NCBI GenBank assembly: GCA_004561545.1
Contig: SFVK01000005.1
Coordinates: 28,415-92,414 of the forward strand
Source: a bacterium
GTDB taxonomy: Bacteria; Bacillota; Clostridia; Oscillospirales; Ruminococcaceae
DNA: 64,000 nucleotides
Direction of reading: 5' to 3'
Part shown: piece by piece, positions 34,535-43,639 of the stretch
Layout: each line of letters starts with the position of its first letter
Numbering within the stretch: the stretch's first letter is position 1
Program-made: the position numbers and the translations under genes
Notes under the pieces: generated by a model
Database searches by the model: none
What the model was told of the DNA's origin: nothing
What the model saw: only the letters and a program-made list of their open reading frames with translations

Positions 34535-34897
34535 TTATTCCTCCGGCTGCTGCCACTCGCTCTGCGGCAGGGCGGTGGCATCGGCCCACAGATGCTCCAG
34601 GTCATAGTAGTCGTGGGCCTCGGGGGTGAATACATGAACAATCACGTTGCCGTAATCCAGCAGCACCCAGCGGTTGCCGTCGTGGCCCTCGGTGCGCAGC
34701 ACGTTGACCCCCTCGCGGCCCAGCTGGAAATCCGCCTCATCGGCCAGGGCGCCCACATGGGTGGTGGAGGTGCCGGTGGCGATCACAAAATAGTCGGCCA
34801 CGGTGGTCAGGTCCTCCACATGGAGCACCCGGATATTCAGCGCCTTCTTGGCGTCCAGCGCGCGGGCCAGGCGGATGGCTAATTCTTTGCTTTCCAT
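34535..34897 (-). CDS. rsfS: Ribosomal silencing factor RsfS
   Basis: 120 residues, the usual length. RsfS binds ribosomal protein uL14 and blocks subunit joining in poor growth conditions. Family motifs are VADYFVIATGTSTTHVGALAD and WVLLDYGNVIVHVFTPEAHDYYDLEHLW. It lies between the LCP gene (23 bases) and leuS (33 bases), in the common yqeK-rsfS neighbourhood. Confidence 0.96.
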   Translation of the reverse strand: MESKELAIRLARALDAKKALNIRVLHVEDLTTVADYFVIATGTSTTHVGALADEADFQLGREGVNVLRTEGHDGNRWVLLDYGNVIVHVFTPEAHDYYDLEHLWADATALPQSEWQQPEE

Positions 34898-34920
34898 TCA
34901 ATCCTCCTTATTCTGTCACA

Positions 34921-36852
34921 TCAGGCGGCGGGCTGCTCCCCGCTCTCTTCCCCGTCGGTCGCGGCGTCGGGGCCGGCCACGTCGTACACGTCGGTGGTGG
35001 CCGAGCCGTCAATGTTGTTGTTGGTCTGGGCGTCGGCAATCTCGGCGTTGAGGGAACCCATGAACTGCACGTTGGGGTCCGATGGGGTTATGCCGCCCAC
35101 GTTGTGAACGTCATCCCGCACGTTGAGCCGGGAGGCGTCCACAAAACCGGTGTTCTCCCGGAAATAGGTGTTGAGCAGGTCGGCAGTCTCCTGCCGGGCC
35201 ACCACAACCACGCTGTTGGGGTGCGGAACGTTGAAGGGATAGACCAGATCCCCCATATAGACGGGGACCTGGGCCAGCATGATTTTTTCGCTGGAGACAT
35301 TCTTGAGGCTCAGCGCCACGCTGACCAGGTCGTTGATGTTAAGGCTGGTTTCCACCATGCTCAGGTAGAAGGGCAGGTTCTTGGCGATATCCCAGATGGT
35401 CATGGAGCGCAGCTTGGCGAACATGGCGGCGTAGAAGTAGCGCTGCATATTCAGCCGGCCCAAGTCGGAGTTGGAATAAATGTGGCGGGTGCGCAGGAAA
35501 AACTCGCAGGCCGCGCCGTCCAGCGTCTGGTAACCGGGGTCCAGATGGCTTCCGCCGTAGTCCATCACCTGGGGGACGAGCATCCGCACGCCGCCGATCA
35601 GGTCCACCAGCTCGGTGAGCTTTTCCATAAAGATGCAGACGTAGCCGTCAATGGGGATCTGGAAGGCGTCGGACACATACTTGCACAGCGCGCCGATGTC
35701 GTTGTAGCCGCTGGCGCCCTGGGTCTTGGCGATGGCGTTGATCTGGTAGTTGCCCGAGAAGCCCGCGTCGGTGGTCACAAAGATGTTGCGGGGGATCTGC
35801 AGCATTTTCAGCTCGCCGGTCTCGTTGTTGAAGTGCAGCCACATAATCATGTCGGTCAGGCCGTCGTTGACCTCGCTGTCGCCGCCCGCCGTCTCGCTGG
35901 AGCGGTCCACGCCCACCAGAAGGACGTTGAACTCCTTGCCGGAATACTCCTTGGGGGTGTTGATGAGCTGGTTGATGCTGATGGAACCGGCCTCGGGCGC
36001 GATGGCCCGGGTGATCAGATAGAGCGTGCCCATGAAGATCAGCACAATGGCGGCCACGGTGCCCAGCAGAACCTTCCACCAGGTGCCCTTCTTTTTCTTT
36101 TTGCCGCCCTTGCCGCCCTTGCCGTTTTTGCCGGAGGCGCCGCCCCCCCTGCGGGGCGGGTTGCCGCCGCCGGAACCGCCTGCGGCGGCTCCCTTGCCGG
36201 TGCTGCGGCCTGCGCCCTTGGCGCTGCCGCCCCGGGAAGCCCCCGAACCGGAGCGTCCCGCCGTGGCGGCTGCCGCGGCGCCGGCTGCGGAAGCCACAGC
36301 GGCGCCCTCCCCGGCTGCGACGTCTGCCGCAGGGGCCTGGGCGCCGCGGCGGGCCATCCGGGCCTGATAGTCGGGATCGTCGTTCATATCATAGTGGGCG
36401 CGGGCAGCCCTGGTCTCGTTGAGGTCCAGGTGGCGCACCTGGGCGCCGGCAGCGGCGGACCGGTTGACGGTGCGGGTGCCGCTGCGGCCTGCTGCGGCGC
36501 GGCGCTGCAATTCCATGGCCTGGCGCTGGGCGGTGGTCATGGGCTGGGCGGCCGCGCCGTTGGGGGCAGATTGGTGCGCCGGGGCGGGAGCGCTCCGGGT
36601 CTGAGCGGGCTGCGCGGCGCTCCGGGCGGCCTGGTAGCGGTCAATATCGCTCTGCTGCACCCGGGCAAAGCTCCGGGTGCGGCGGCTGTTGCCGGCGGCG
36701 GCCGCCTGGGCGCGGCGGCGCTCGGTTTCGTATTCTTCCTGGTTCAGCATCCCGCCGGCGGCGGAGTGCCGGGTGTTGACGGTACGCGCGTCCCCGGCGT
36801 GGTAGACGGTTCTGGTTCCGTCGCCGGTGTTCAGCCTGCGTGGCTCACTCAT
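34921..36852 (-). CDS. LytR-CpsA-Psr (LCP) family wall-polymer ligase with long disordered N-terminus
   Basis: 643 residues. LCP enzymes transfer undecaprenyl-linked teichoic acid or polysaccharide to peptidoglycan. One membrane helix lies at about 257-281 (WWKVLLGTVAAIVLIFMGTLY). The external LCP domain (about 305-560) has FNVLLVGVDRSSE, LQIPRNIFV, LVDLIGGVRMLV and FLRTRHIYSNSDLGRLNMQR. The cytoplasmic N-terminus is unusually long (about 255 residues), rich in Ala, Gly, Ser, Arg and Gln, and ends in a Gly/Lys run before the helix. It looks disordered. The ATG at 36852 has AAGGGAGG upstream. This gene between yqeK and rsfS is a known arrangement. Confidence 0.92.
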   Translation of the reverse strand: MSEPRRLNTGDGTRTVYHAGDARTVNTRHSAAGGMLNQEEYETERRRAQAAAAGNSRRTRSFARVQQSDIDRYQAARSAAQPAQTRSAPAPAHQSAPNGAAAQPMTTAQRQAMELQRRAAAGRSGTRTVNRSAAAGAQVRHLDLNETRAARAHYDMNDDPDYQARMARRGAQAPAADVAAGEGAAVASAAGAAAAATAGRSGSGASRGGSAKGAGRSTGKGAAAGGSGGGNPPRRGGGASGKNGKGGKGGKKKKKGTWWKVLLGTVAAIVLIFMGTLYLITRAIAPEAGSISINQLINTPKEYSGKEFNVLLVGVDRSSETAGGDSEVNDGLTDMIMWLHFNNETGELKMLQIPRNIFVTTDAGFSGNYQINAIAKTQGASGYNDIGALCKYVSDAFQIPIDGYVCIFMEKLTELVDLIGGVRMLVPQVMDYGGSHLDPGYQTLDGAACEFFLRTRHIYSNSDLGRLNMQRYFYAAMFAKLRSMTIWDIAKNLPFYLSMVETSLNINDLVSVALSLKNVSSEKIMLAQVPVYMGDLVYPFNVPHPNSVVVVARQETADLLNTYFRENTGFVDASRLNVRDDVHNVGGITPSDPNVQFMGSLNAEIADAQTNNNIDGSATTDVYDVAGPDAATDGEESGEQPAA

Positions 36853-36922
36853 AATGTTCCTCCCTTTTGTTCAAAAATACGGGAACAGGCCCGATCAGAG
36901 ATTTTGATTTCCCGGCAGGCGG

Positions 36923-37507
36923 TCAGTGGGTTACGGCCCCGCCTGCACAGACGGCGCGGATGTCCTCCAGCGCCGCCACGGTCACGGGGTCCAGCGGCCC
37001 CCCTTTTTGTTTGACAAAGGTCACGCTGCGTTCCAGCGCGTGGCACAGGGCCAGGTCAAGGTTTTCCATCTCCTCGGCCCGCAGCGCCTCCACGCCGGGA
37101 TAATCCCGCTCCGCGCTGGTCATGTCCGCCATATAGATGATTTTGTCCAGCAAACTCATGCCGGGCTTGCCGGTGGTGTGGCACGCAATGGCGGACAGAA
37201 TTTCGGGATCGGTGACGCCCCACCGGGTCTGGCACAAAATGGATGCGGCGATCCCATGCCAGACCGGCGCAGGGCGCTCGGCGGCATTTTTAGCTATTAT
37301 ATCATTATCAGCAAAAATCTGCAACATTTCTTCGCGGGGCAGTTCCTTCGCACTGTCGTGCAAAATCGCCGCAAGAGCGGCCTTTTCGGGGTCTGCGCCG
37401 TAGCGCACGGCCAGCTTGACCGCCATTTTTTTTACATTCATGGTGTGCCTGTAGCGCTTTTCCGAAAGGCGGGATTTGACCAGCGCCTTGGCCTCTTCGA
37501 GGGTCAT
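36923..37507 (-). CDS. yqeK: YqeK-type HD-domain bis(5'-nucleosyl)-tetraphosphatase (symmetrical)
   Basis: 194 residues. HD-superfamily metal hydrolase that in Firmicutes cleaves Ap4A to two ADP. Metal-binding residues are in YRHTMNVKKMAV, AAILHDSAKE (the HD pair), WHGIAASIL and AIACHTTG. The ATG at 37507 overlaps the nadD stop by four bases (ATGA), so the two are translationally coupled, the normal gene order. Confidence 0.94.
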   Translation of the reverse strand: MTLEEAKALVKSRLSEKRYRHTMNVKKMAVKLAVRYGADPEKAALAAILHDSAKELPREEMLQIFADNDIIAKNAAERPAPVWHGIAASILCQTRWGVTDPEILSAIACHTTGKPGMSLLDKIIYMADMTSAERDYPGVEALRAEEMENLDLALCHALERSVTFVKQKGGPLDPVTVAALEDIRAVCAGGAVTH

Positions 37508-38121
37508 TGCCAATTTCCTCCTTGGATGTTGGGATACAGCCCGCAGGTCTTTATGATCTCGGGCACCGGCGGGGGCAGCAGCTCCCGCAGCCGTTCGGGC
37601 GGGATTTTGCCGGCGCGGATGTCGCTGGAGGCGCATTCCAGCGCCGGGGCGCGGGCAAACACAATGCGCCCGCCCGCCTGTTCCAGCGGCGCGGCGGCGC
37701 GGCGCAGTGCGTCCTCGTCCCCGGGGCTGCGGCTCTGCACCACCAGGGTGGCCAGGGCCAGAATGTCCCGCCAGCGGTACCAGGTGGAAAAGCTTTCCAG
37801 CATATCGCTGCCCACCGTCAGAAAAAGCTCCGCCCCGGGATGGGTGTCCCGCAGCATGGCCAGCGTGTGGAAGGTGTAGCTGCGGCCCTGACGGCCGATC
37901 TCCCACCCGCTGACCTCCACACGGGGGTCCAGCGCGGCAAAGCACTGGCACATGGCCAGTCGCACCGCGCCGGGGGTGGCGCTGGCCTGCTTGTGGGGCG
38001 GGATGCCGGCGGGCATCACCACCACCCGGTCCGGCTGCACCGCCGCCATGGCGGCGCGCAGGTTGTTCATATGGCCCATGTGGGGCGGGTCAAAGGTTCC
38101 CCCGAACAAAAGCAGCTTCAT
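37504..38121 (-). CDS. nadD: Nicotinate-nucleotide adenylyltransferase
   Basis: 205 residues. Converts nicotinate mononucleotide and ATP to deamido-NAD. The nucleotidyltransferase signature GGTFDPPHMGHMNN is at the N-terminus and the second motif SSDIRAGK near residue 170. The stop overlaps the yqeK start. yhbY ends two bases upstream. Confidence 0.97.
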   Translation of the reverse strand: MKLLLFGGTFDPPHMGHMNNLRAAMAAVQPDRVVVMPAGIPPHKQASATPGAVRLAMCQCFAALDPRVEVSGWEIGRQGRSYTFHTLAMLRDTHPGAELFLTVGSDMLESFSTWYRWRDILALATLVVQSRSPGDEDALRRAAAPLEQAGGRIVFARAPALECASSDIRAGKIPPERLRELLPPPVPEIIKTCGLYPNIQGGNWQ

Positions 38122-38122
38122 G

Positions 38123-38425
38123 TTATTTCTTTAACAGCTCCGCGTAGGCGGAGTCCTTCGGCTTTTGGCGGTAGAGCACGAACCGGCGGCCGATGACCTG
38201 GACGCACTCGGCGTTCAGGGCCTGGCACAAAAGGTCGGCGGCCTGACGGGGCGTGTACTCGCTGGTTTCCAGAACGCTGAGCTTGATCAGCTCCCGGGCG
38301 GCGATGCAGTCCTCCACGCCCTGGATGAGGGTCTGATCAATTTCACCCTTGCCGATCGGAAAGACCGGGTCCATGGTGTTGGCCATGCCGCGCAGAACGG
38401 CGCGCTGTTTGCTGGTCAGTGACAT
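38123..38425 (-). CDS. yhbY: YhbY-type CRM-domain ribosome-assembly protein
   Basis: 100 residues. RNA-binding CRM-domain protein associated with pre-50S particles. It starts LTSKQRAVLRGMANTMDPVF with IGKGEID (the GxxG-type loop) and ends VQVIGRRFVLYRQ. It lies between rdgB and nadD with gaps of 10 bases and 1 base. Confidence 0.95.
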   Translation of the reverse strand: MSLTSKQRAVLRGMANTMDPVFPIGKGEIDQTLIQGVEDCIAARELIKLSVLETSEYTPRQAADLLCQALNAECVQVIGRRFVLYRQKPKDSAYAELLKK

Positions 38426-38435
38426 TGGATTCTCC

Positions 38436-39086
38436 TTACTTTATAATGGATGATTCTTCCGGCAGGAAGTCCGGCAGTGCGGCTTCCAGTTGTTCCAGGG
38501 CGCGGCCCCGGTGGCTGATGGCGTCCTTCTCGGCGTCGGCCAGCTCGGCGTAGCTGCGCCGCTCGGTGTTGGGCCGGGTGGCGCCGCCGGGCAGGCCCAC
38601 CCGGTCGGGGATGAACAGCGGGTCATAGCCAAAGCCGTTGTCCCCCCGCAGGGCGGTGCCCACGGCGCCGGGGCATTCCCCGGTGACGGTCAGCGACCGG
38701 CCGCCGGGCAGCATCAGGCAGACGGCGGAGACAAATTTTGCCCCCCGCGCGCCCTCGGGCACGTCGGCCAGGGCGGCCAGCAGCTTGCGGTTGTTGGCGT
38801 CGTCGTTGCCGTGCTCCCCGGCGTAGCGGGCGCTGAACACCCCCGGCGCGCCGTCCAGCGCGTCGACGCACAGGCCCGAGTCGTCGGCCACGGTGGGCAG
38901 CCCGGTGGCCCGGCAGAAGGCGGCGGCCTTGAGGGCGGCGTTTTCGGCAAAGGTGGCGCCGGTCTCCTCGGGGTCCAGCGTGACGCCCAGCTCCCGCAGG
39001 CTCCTGACGGTGTGGCCGCAGCGGGTCAGGATGCGGCGCAGCTCCCTGAGCTTGCCCGCATTGTTGGTGGCGGCACAGACAATCAT
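38436..39086 (-). CDS. rdgB: XTP/dITP pyrophosphohydrolase (RdgB/HAM1)
   Basis: 216 residues. Removes non-canonical purine nucleotides (XTP, dITP) from the pool. Motifs: CAATNNAGKLRELRRIL, VADDSGLCVDALDGAPGVFS, NGFGYDPLFIPD and ISHRGRALEQL. The ATG at 39086 overlaps the ftsY stop by four bases. Confidence 0.97.
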   Translation of the reverse strand: MIVCAATNNAGKLRELRRILTRCGHTVRSLRELGVTLDPEETGATFAENAALKAAAFCRATGLPTVADDSGLCVDALDGAPGVFSARYAGEHGNDDANNRKLLAALADVPEGARGAKFVSAVCLMLPGGRSLTVTGECPGAVGTALRGDNGFGYDPLFIPDRVGLPGGATRPNTERRSYAELADAEKDAISHRGRALEQLEAALPDFLPEESSIIK

Positions 39087-40048
39087 ACTTCACCCTCCTG
39101 TGCCGCTTCCGGCGCGTCGCGGCGGGGTACCTCGGGCAGAAGCGCCTCGGCAAAGTCGGTGGCCGAGAAGAACAGCAGATCGTCAATCTGCTCGCCCACG
39201 CCCACAAAGCGGATGGGCAGGCCCAGCTTTTCGTGCACGCCGATGACGCAGCCGCCTTTGGGGGTGCCGTCCAGCTTGGTCAGCACCACGCCGGTGGCCC
39301 CGGCGGCGCGGCAGAACTCCTGCGCCTGGCTGATGGCGTTCTGGCCGGTGATGGCGTCCAGCACCAGCAGCACCTCCAGGCTGGCCTCGGGGCTGGCCTT
39401 GCGCACACTGCGGGAAATCTTGGACAGCTCGTCCATCAGGCCCTTCTTGTTGTGCAGGCGGCCCGCCGTGTCGGCAATGACCATGTCGTAGCCCCTGGCG
39501 CGGGCGCTCTGCACCGCGTCAAAGATGACGGCGGCGGGGTCGGCGCCCTCGCCCGCTTTGACCAGCGGCACCCCGGCGCGGTCGGCCCAGGTTTCCAGCT
39601 GTTCGCTGGCGGCGGCGCGGAAGGTATCCCCTGCGGCCAGCATGACCTTTTTGCCCAGGTCCTTGTACAGGGCGGCCAGCTTGGCGATGGTGGTGGTCTT
39701 GCCCACGCCGTTGACGCCCACCACCAGAATCACCGCCGGGGAGCCCGACAGATCCATGTCGGTGGTGGGGCTGATCTCCCTGCGGATGATCTCCCGCAGG
39801 ACCTTGAGGGCTTCCTCGCCGGTTTTGAGGTGGTCGCGTTCCACGGTGTCCCGCAGTTCGTCCACCAGCCGCACGGCGCAGGCGGGGCCGACGTCGGCCA
39901 GAATGAGCTGTTCCTCCAGATCGTTGTACAGATCGTCGTCAATCTGGGAGTTGGTCAGCGTGTTGACGATGGACTGAAAAAAGCCCGTGCGGGTCTTTTC
40001 CAGGCCGGTTTCCAGCTTTGTCTTTTTGAGTTTGTCGAACAATCCCAT
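39083..40048 (-). CDS. ftsY: Signal recognition particle receptor FtsY
   Basis: 321 residues. SRP-receptor GTPase that brings nascent membrane proteins to the translocon. The short N-terminal region (about 1-25) lacks the long acidic A domain found in E. coli, as in other Firmicutes. The NG domain has GVNGVGKTTTIAKLAAL, DTAGRLHNKKGLMDEL and LTKLDGTPKGG. It follows smc by 24 bases, the usual order. Confidence 0.97.
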   Translation of the reverse strand: MGLFDKLKKTKLETGLEKTRTGFFQSIVNTLTNSQIDDDLYNDLEEQLILADVGPACAVRLVDELRDTVERDHLKTGEEALKVLREIIRREISPTTDMDLSGSPAVILVVGVNGVGKTTTIAKLAALYKDLGKKVMLAAGDTFRAAASEQLETWADRAGVPLVKAGEGADPAAVIFDAVQSARARGYDMVIADTAGRLHNKKGLMDELSKISRSVRKASPEASLEVLLVLDAITGQNAISQAQEFCRAAGATGVVLTKLDGTPKGGCVIGVHEKLGLPIRFVGVGEQIDDLLFFSATDFAEALLPEVPRRDAPEAAQEGEV

Positions 40049-40072
40049 GGGCTTCCTCCTTTGGGTTTGGGG

Positions 40073-43000
40073 TCAGGAAATCAGGTCGGCGGACACATTC
40101 TCCAGGTCCAGGCGCAGGATCTTGGAAACGCCGTCCTCCTGCATGGTCACGCCGTAGAGCACGTCGGCGGCCTCCATGGTGCCGCGGCGGTGGGTGATGA
40201 CGATGAACTGGGTGTGCGACGTCATGCGGCGCAGGTACTGGGCGTAGCGGGTGACGTTCACATCGTCCAGCGCGGCCTCAATCTCGTCCAGAATGCAGAA
40301 GGGGGCGGGGTTGACCGCCAGAATGGCAAAGTAGATGCTGATGGCCACCAGCGCCTGCTCGCCGCCCGACAGCGCCGACAGGTTCTTGATGACCTTGCCC
40401 GGCGGCGAGACCTCGATCTCGATGCCGGACTCCAGCACGTTGGATGCGTCGGACAGGTACAGCCTGGCGGACCCGCCGCCGAACAGCTCCCGGAAAATCT
40501 GGCCGAAGTGGCGGTTGATCTCCTTGAAGCTGGCGGAGAAGAGCTGTTCCATCTCGCCGGAAAGCTCCCGGATCATGCGGGTCAGCTCGGCCTTGGATTT
40601 CTCCACGTCGCCCACCTGGGCCTTCATGAAGTCGTAGCGCTCCTTGACCTCCTTGTATTCGTCAATGGCGCCCACGTTGACGTTGCCCAGCGCGCGGATT
40701 TTGCCGCGGACCTCGGCCACCTGGCGGCGCAGCTCGGTCACGGTGGTAAATTCCACGCAGAGCTTGCGGGCCTCGCCCTCGGTGAGCTGATACTCCTCCC
40801 ACAGCTTGGCGGCGGTGGTGTTCAGCTCGTTCTCGGCGGCGGCGCGGCGCTCGGCCAGGCGGGCCATCTCGCCGCTCATGCGCTCCCGCTCGTCGGTCAG
40901 GGCGCGGTTCTCCTGGGCCAGCCGGGTCACGGCGGCCTCCTTCTCCATGCGCTGGGCGTTGGAGGTGCGGATCAGCGCCTCGGCGGCGGCGATTTTCTGC
41001 TGGTTTTCGCCCCGGGTGCGTTCCATCTCCTGCACCCGCAGCTCGTTGGCGGCCATCCGCTCCCGGGCGGCGTCGATGGACGCCTGCAGCTCCCGGGCGC
41101 GGGCCTCGGCCTCGCCGGTGCGGCCCCGCAGCGTTTCCAGCGCGGCCTCGTGCAGATTCACGTCCTTGGCGGCGGTCAGCCGGTCCATCCGGTTTTTGGA
41201 CAGCGTCTCGGTCAGCTCCTCCCGCCGGCGGGTCAGGCCGCTGGTGGACTGGCCCAGGGTTTCCAGCTCGGCGCGCAGGCGCTCCATCTCGGTCTCCGCC
41301 TGGCGGCGGGCGGTCTCGGCCCGGGCCAGGGCGGCGGCGTTGTCCCTGAGCTGGGCTTGCAGCTGTTCCAGCTCGGCGGCGCGGGCCGCAGCGGCGGCCG
41401 CGCCTTCCTCCAGCGCGGTGTTGAGCTGGTCCAGCTCCATGCCCGCCTTGAGCTTGGCGGCGGCGGCGTTCATGCCCTCGCTCTCGGCCCCCGCCAGCTG
41501 GGCGGTCAGATTGTCCACCTCGGCCTTGCGGGCGTCCGCCTCTTTGGCGGCGGCGGCGCGGCGGCCGTCCAGCGTTTTCAGTTTGGCGCGCAGCTCCTCC
41601 AGCTCCTGTTTGCGGCTGAACACGCCCACGCTGCGGGCGGTGGAGCCGCCGGTGAAGGAGCCGCCCGCGTTGATGACCTGGCCGTCCAGCGTCACCACCC
41701 GGTTGCGGTAGCCCAGGTTGCGGGCCACGGCGGAGGCCTCGGTCAGGTCCTCCACCACAATGATGCGGCCCAGAAGGTTGTCCACAATGCTGCGGTATTG
41801 GGGGTCGGCCTCCACCAGATCGGCGGCCACCTCGGCGGTGCCGGTCAGGCGTCCGGTGAAGCAGCTGCCCTGGACGGTGTCCAGCGGCAGGAAGGTGGCG
41901 CGGCCGGCCCGCTCTTCCTTTAAGAATGTGATGGCGGCGCGGGCGCAGCCCTGGTCGGCTACCACAATGTTTTGCAGCGCAAAGCCGAGGGCAGTCTCGA
42001 TGGCCGTCTCGTACCCCTTGCGCACTGTGAGGATGCCGGCCACCGGGCCGATGATGCCCCGCAGCCGCCCGCCCCCGGCGGCCCGCATGACCGCCTTGAC
42101 GCTCTGCTGGTAGCCGTCCATGTTGCGCTCCAGGTCCTCCAGAATGTGGATGCGCTGGGCGGTGCTGGATTTTTCCCGGTCGGCCTGCTGCAGGGCCTGG
42201 GCGGCCTGCTGCTGCTGGCGGGTGCGGCTTTCCAGCTTGAGCTTTAAGCCGGATTTGATGTTGTCGTTGCGGGTGACGGCCTCCTCGCACTCTTTCAGGT
42301 GGGCGGCGGCGGCGTCCCGCTCTGCAGTCAGCTTGGCGGCGGCCTCCCCCGCTGCGGCGTTCTGGGTTTTCAGGGTCGAAAGCCGGGTGTTGGCGGCCTC
42401 GGCGGCGCTGGAAAGCCCGGCGGCCTGCACCTGCAGCGCCGTGGCGTTCTGCTGTGTCCGGGCCAGCGCGGCGCTGGCCACCTCCCGCCGCTCGCCGCTT
42501 TGCAGCGCCTGCTGCTCCAGCGCGGTCAGCTCGTCGCGCAGCCCGGCGGCGGTGTGGTCCAGCGCTTCCATCCGGCGGTTCAGCTCCTCGATGGCGGCGC
42601 GGTGGCCGGCGGCCTCCTGCTCGATGCCTTTGGCGCCCTCCCCCGCCCGGGCCAGCTCGGCGGATGCCTGTTCCATCTGCTGGCGGGCGTGGTCGTTGTC
42701 GTTGCGCAGCACGGCAATCTGGCTTTCGCTGGCGGCGCCCGCCTCGGTCAGGGCGCGGATGTCGGCGTTGGCCTGCTCCACGGCCAGCATGAGCTGCTGG
42801 GCCTCGGCGCGCAGGGCCTCGGTGCGCTCGTCAAACTCGTCCAGCTGGCGGGACAGCCGGGCGTGGTCCGCCTCGGCGGCCTCGTACTTGCGCTGCTGGT
42901 CCCGCAGGGTGTCCTGGGCGCGGGCGATGGAATCCACCCACAGGGTGATTTCCAGGCTCTTGCGGGTTTCGGAGTATTCCAGAAACTGCTGGGCCTTCTC

Positions 43001-43630
43001 GCTGTCGCGGCGCAGCGGGCCAACCCGCTTTTCCAGCTCGCCCAAAATGTCCCGCAGCCGCTCCAGGTTGCCCTCGGCGGCCCCCAGGCGGCGCTCCGCC
43101 TCGTTCTTGCGGTAGCGGTATTTGGCAATGCCGGAGGCTTCCTCAAAGATTTCGCGGCGCTCGGTGGATTTGGCGCCCACAATCTCGGCAATGCGGCCCT
43201 GGCTCACGATGGCGTAGCCGTCCCGGCCCAGGCCGGTGTCCAGCAGCAGCTCATAGACGTCCTTCAGGCGGACGCTCTGGCCGTTGATGGTGTACTCGCT
43301 CTCACCGCTGCGGTAGTACCGGCGGCCGATGATCACCTCGTCGGCGTCCATGTCCAGCCCGTGGTCCGAGTTGTCGATGGTCAGGTTCACCGAGGCAAAG
43401 CCCATGGCCCCGCGGGTCTGGGTCCCGCCAAAGATGACGTCCTCCATCTTGCCCGCGCCGCGCAGCTGCTTGGAGCTGGTCTCGCCCAGCACCCAGCGGA
43501 TGGCGTCCGAAATGTTGCTCTTGCCCGACCCGTTGGGCCCCACCACGCCGGTGATGCCGGCGCCGATGGTGATTCTGGTCCGGTCCGGGAAGGACTTGAA
43601 GCCCTGAATTTCCAGTTCTTTTAAGCGCAT
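40073..43630 (-). CDS. smc: Chromosome condensation protein SMC
   Basis: 1185 residues. Walker A GPNGSGKSN near the N-terminus, two long coiled coils (about 170-500 and 670-1010) and a hinge (about 510-660, with a glycine-rich FTGGSTARS segment). At the C-terminal head the signature LSGGEQALVAISIYFAIL and Walker B CILDEIEAALDDVN are seen. It loads with ScpA/ScpB to organise the chromosome; those genes are not in this window. It sits between rnc (9 bases) and ftsY (24 bases), the conserved Firmicute order. Confidence 0.98.
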   Translation of the reverse strand: MRLKELEIQGFKSFPDRTRITIGAGITGVVGPNGSGKSNISDAIRWVLGETSSKQLRGAGKMEDVIFGGTQTRGAMGFASVNLTIDNSDHGLDMDADEVIIGRRYYRSGESEYTINGQSVRLKDVYELLLDTGLGRDGYAIVSQGRIAEIVGAKSTERREIFEEASGIAKYRYRKNEAERRLGAAEGNLERLRDILGELEKRVGPLRRDSEKAQQFLEYSETRKSLEITLWVDSIARAQDTLRDQQRKYEAAEADHARLSRQLDEFDERTEALRAEAQQLMLAVEQANADIRALTEAGAASESQIAVLRNDNDHARQQMEQASAELARAGEGAKGIEQEAAGHRAAIEELNRRMEALDHTAAGLRDELTALEQQALQSGERREVASAALARTQQNATALQVQAAGLSSAAEAANTRLSTLKTQNAAAGEAAAKLTAERDAAAAHLKECEEAVTRNDNIKSGLKLKLESRTRQQQQAAQALQQADREKSSTAQRIHILEDLERNMDGYQQSVKAVMRAAGGGRLRGIIGPVAGILTVRKGYETAIETALGFALQNIVVADQGCARAAITFLKEERAGRATFLPLDTVQGSCFTGRLTGTAEVAADLVEADPQYRSIVDNLLGRIIVVEDLTEASAVARNLGYRNRVVTLDGQVINAGGSFTGGSTARSVGVFSRKQELEELRAKLKTLDGRRAAAAKEADARKAEVDNLTAQLAGAESEGMNAAAAKLKAGMELDQLNTALEEGAAAAAARAAELEQLQAQLRDNAAALARAETARRQAETEMERLRAELETLGQSTSGLTRRREELTETLSKNRMDRLTAAKDVNLHEAALETLRGRTGEAEARARELQASIDAARERMAANELRVQEMERTRGENQQKIAAAEALIRTSNAQRMEKEAAVTRLAQENRALTDERERMSGEMARLAERRAAAENELNTTAAKLWEEYQLTEGEARKLCVEFTTVTELRRQVAEVRGKIRALGNVNVGAIDEYKEVKERYDFMKAQVGDVEKSKAELTRMIRELSGEMEQLFSASFKEINRHFGQIFRELFGGGSARLYLSDASNVLESGIEIEVSPPGKVIKNLSALSGGEQALVAISIYFAILAVNPAPFCILDEIEAALDDVNVTRYAQYLRRMTSHTQFIVITHRRGTMEAADVLYGVTMQEDGVSKILRLDLENVSADLIS

Positions 43631-43639
43631 GGTTCTCCC

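Noticed and set aside
30257..34882. Open frame of about 1540 codons on the plus strand across gtrII, leuS and rsfS
   Set aside because: Crosses three well-supported minus-strand genes and shows only antisense composition.
39233..41923. Open frame of about 900 codons opposite smc and ftsY
   Set aside because: Same antisense effect; SMC and FtsY motifs on the minus strand are complete.
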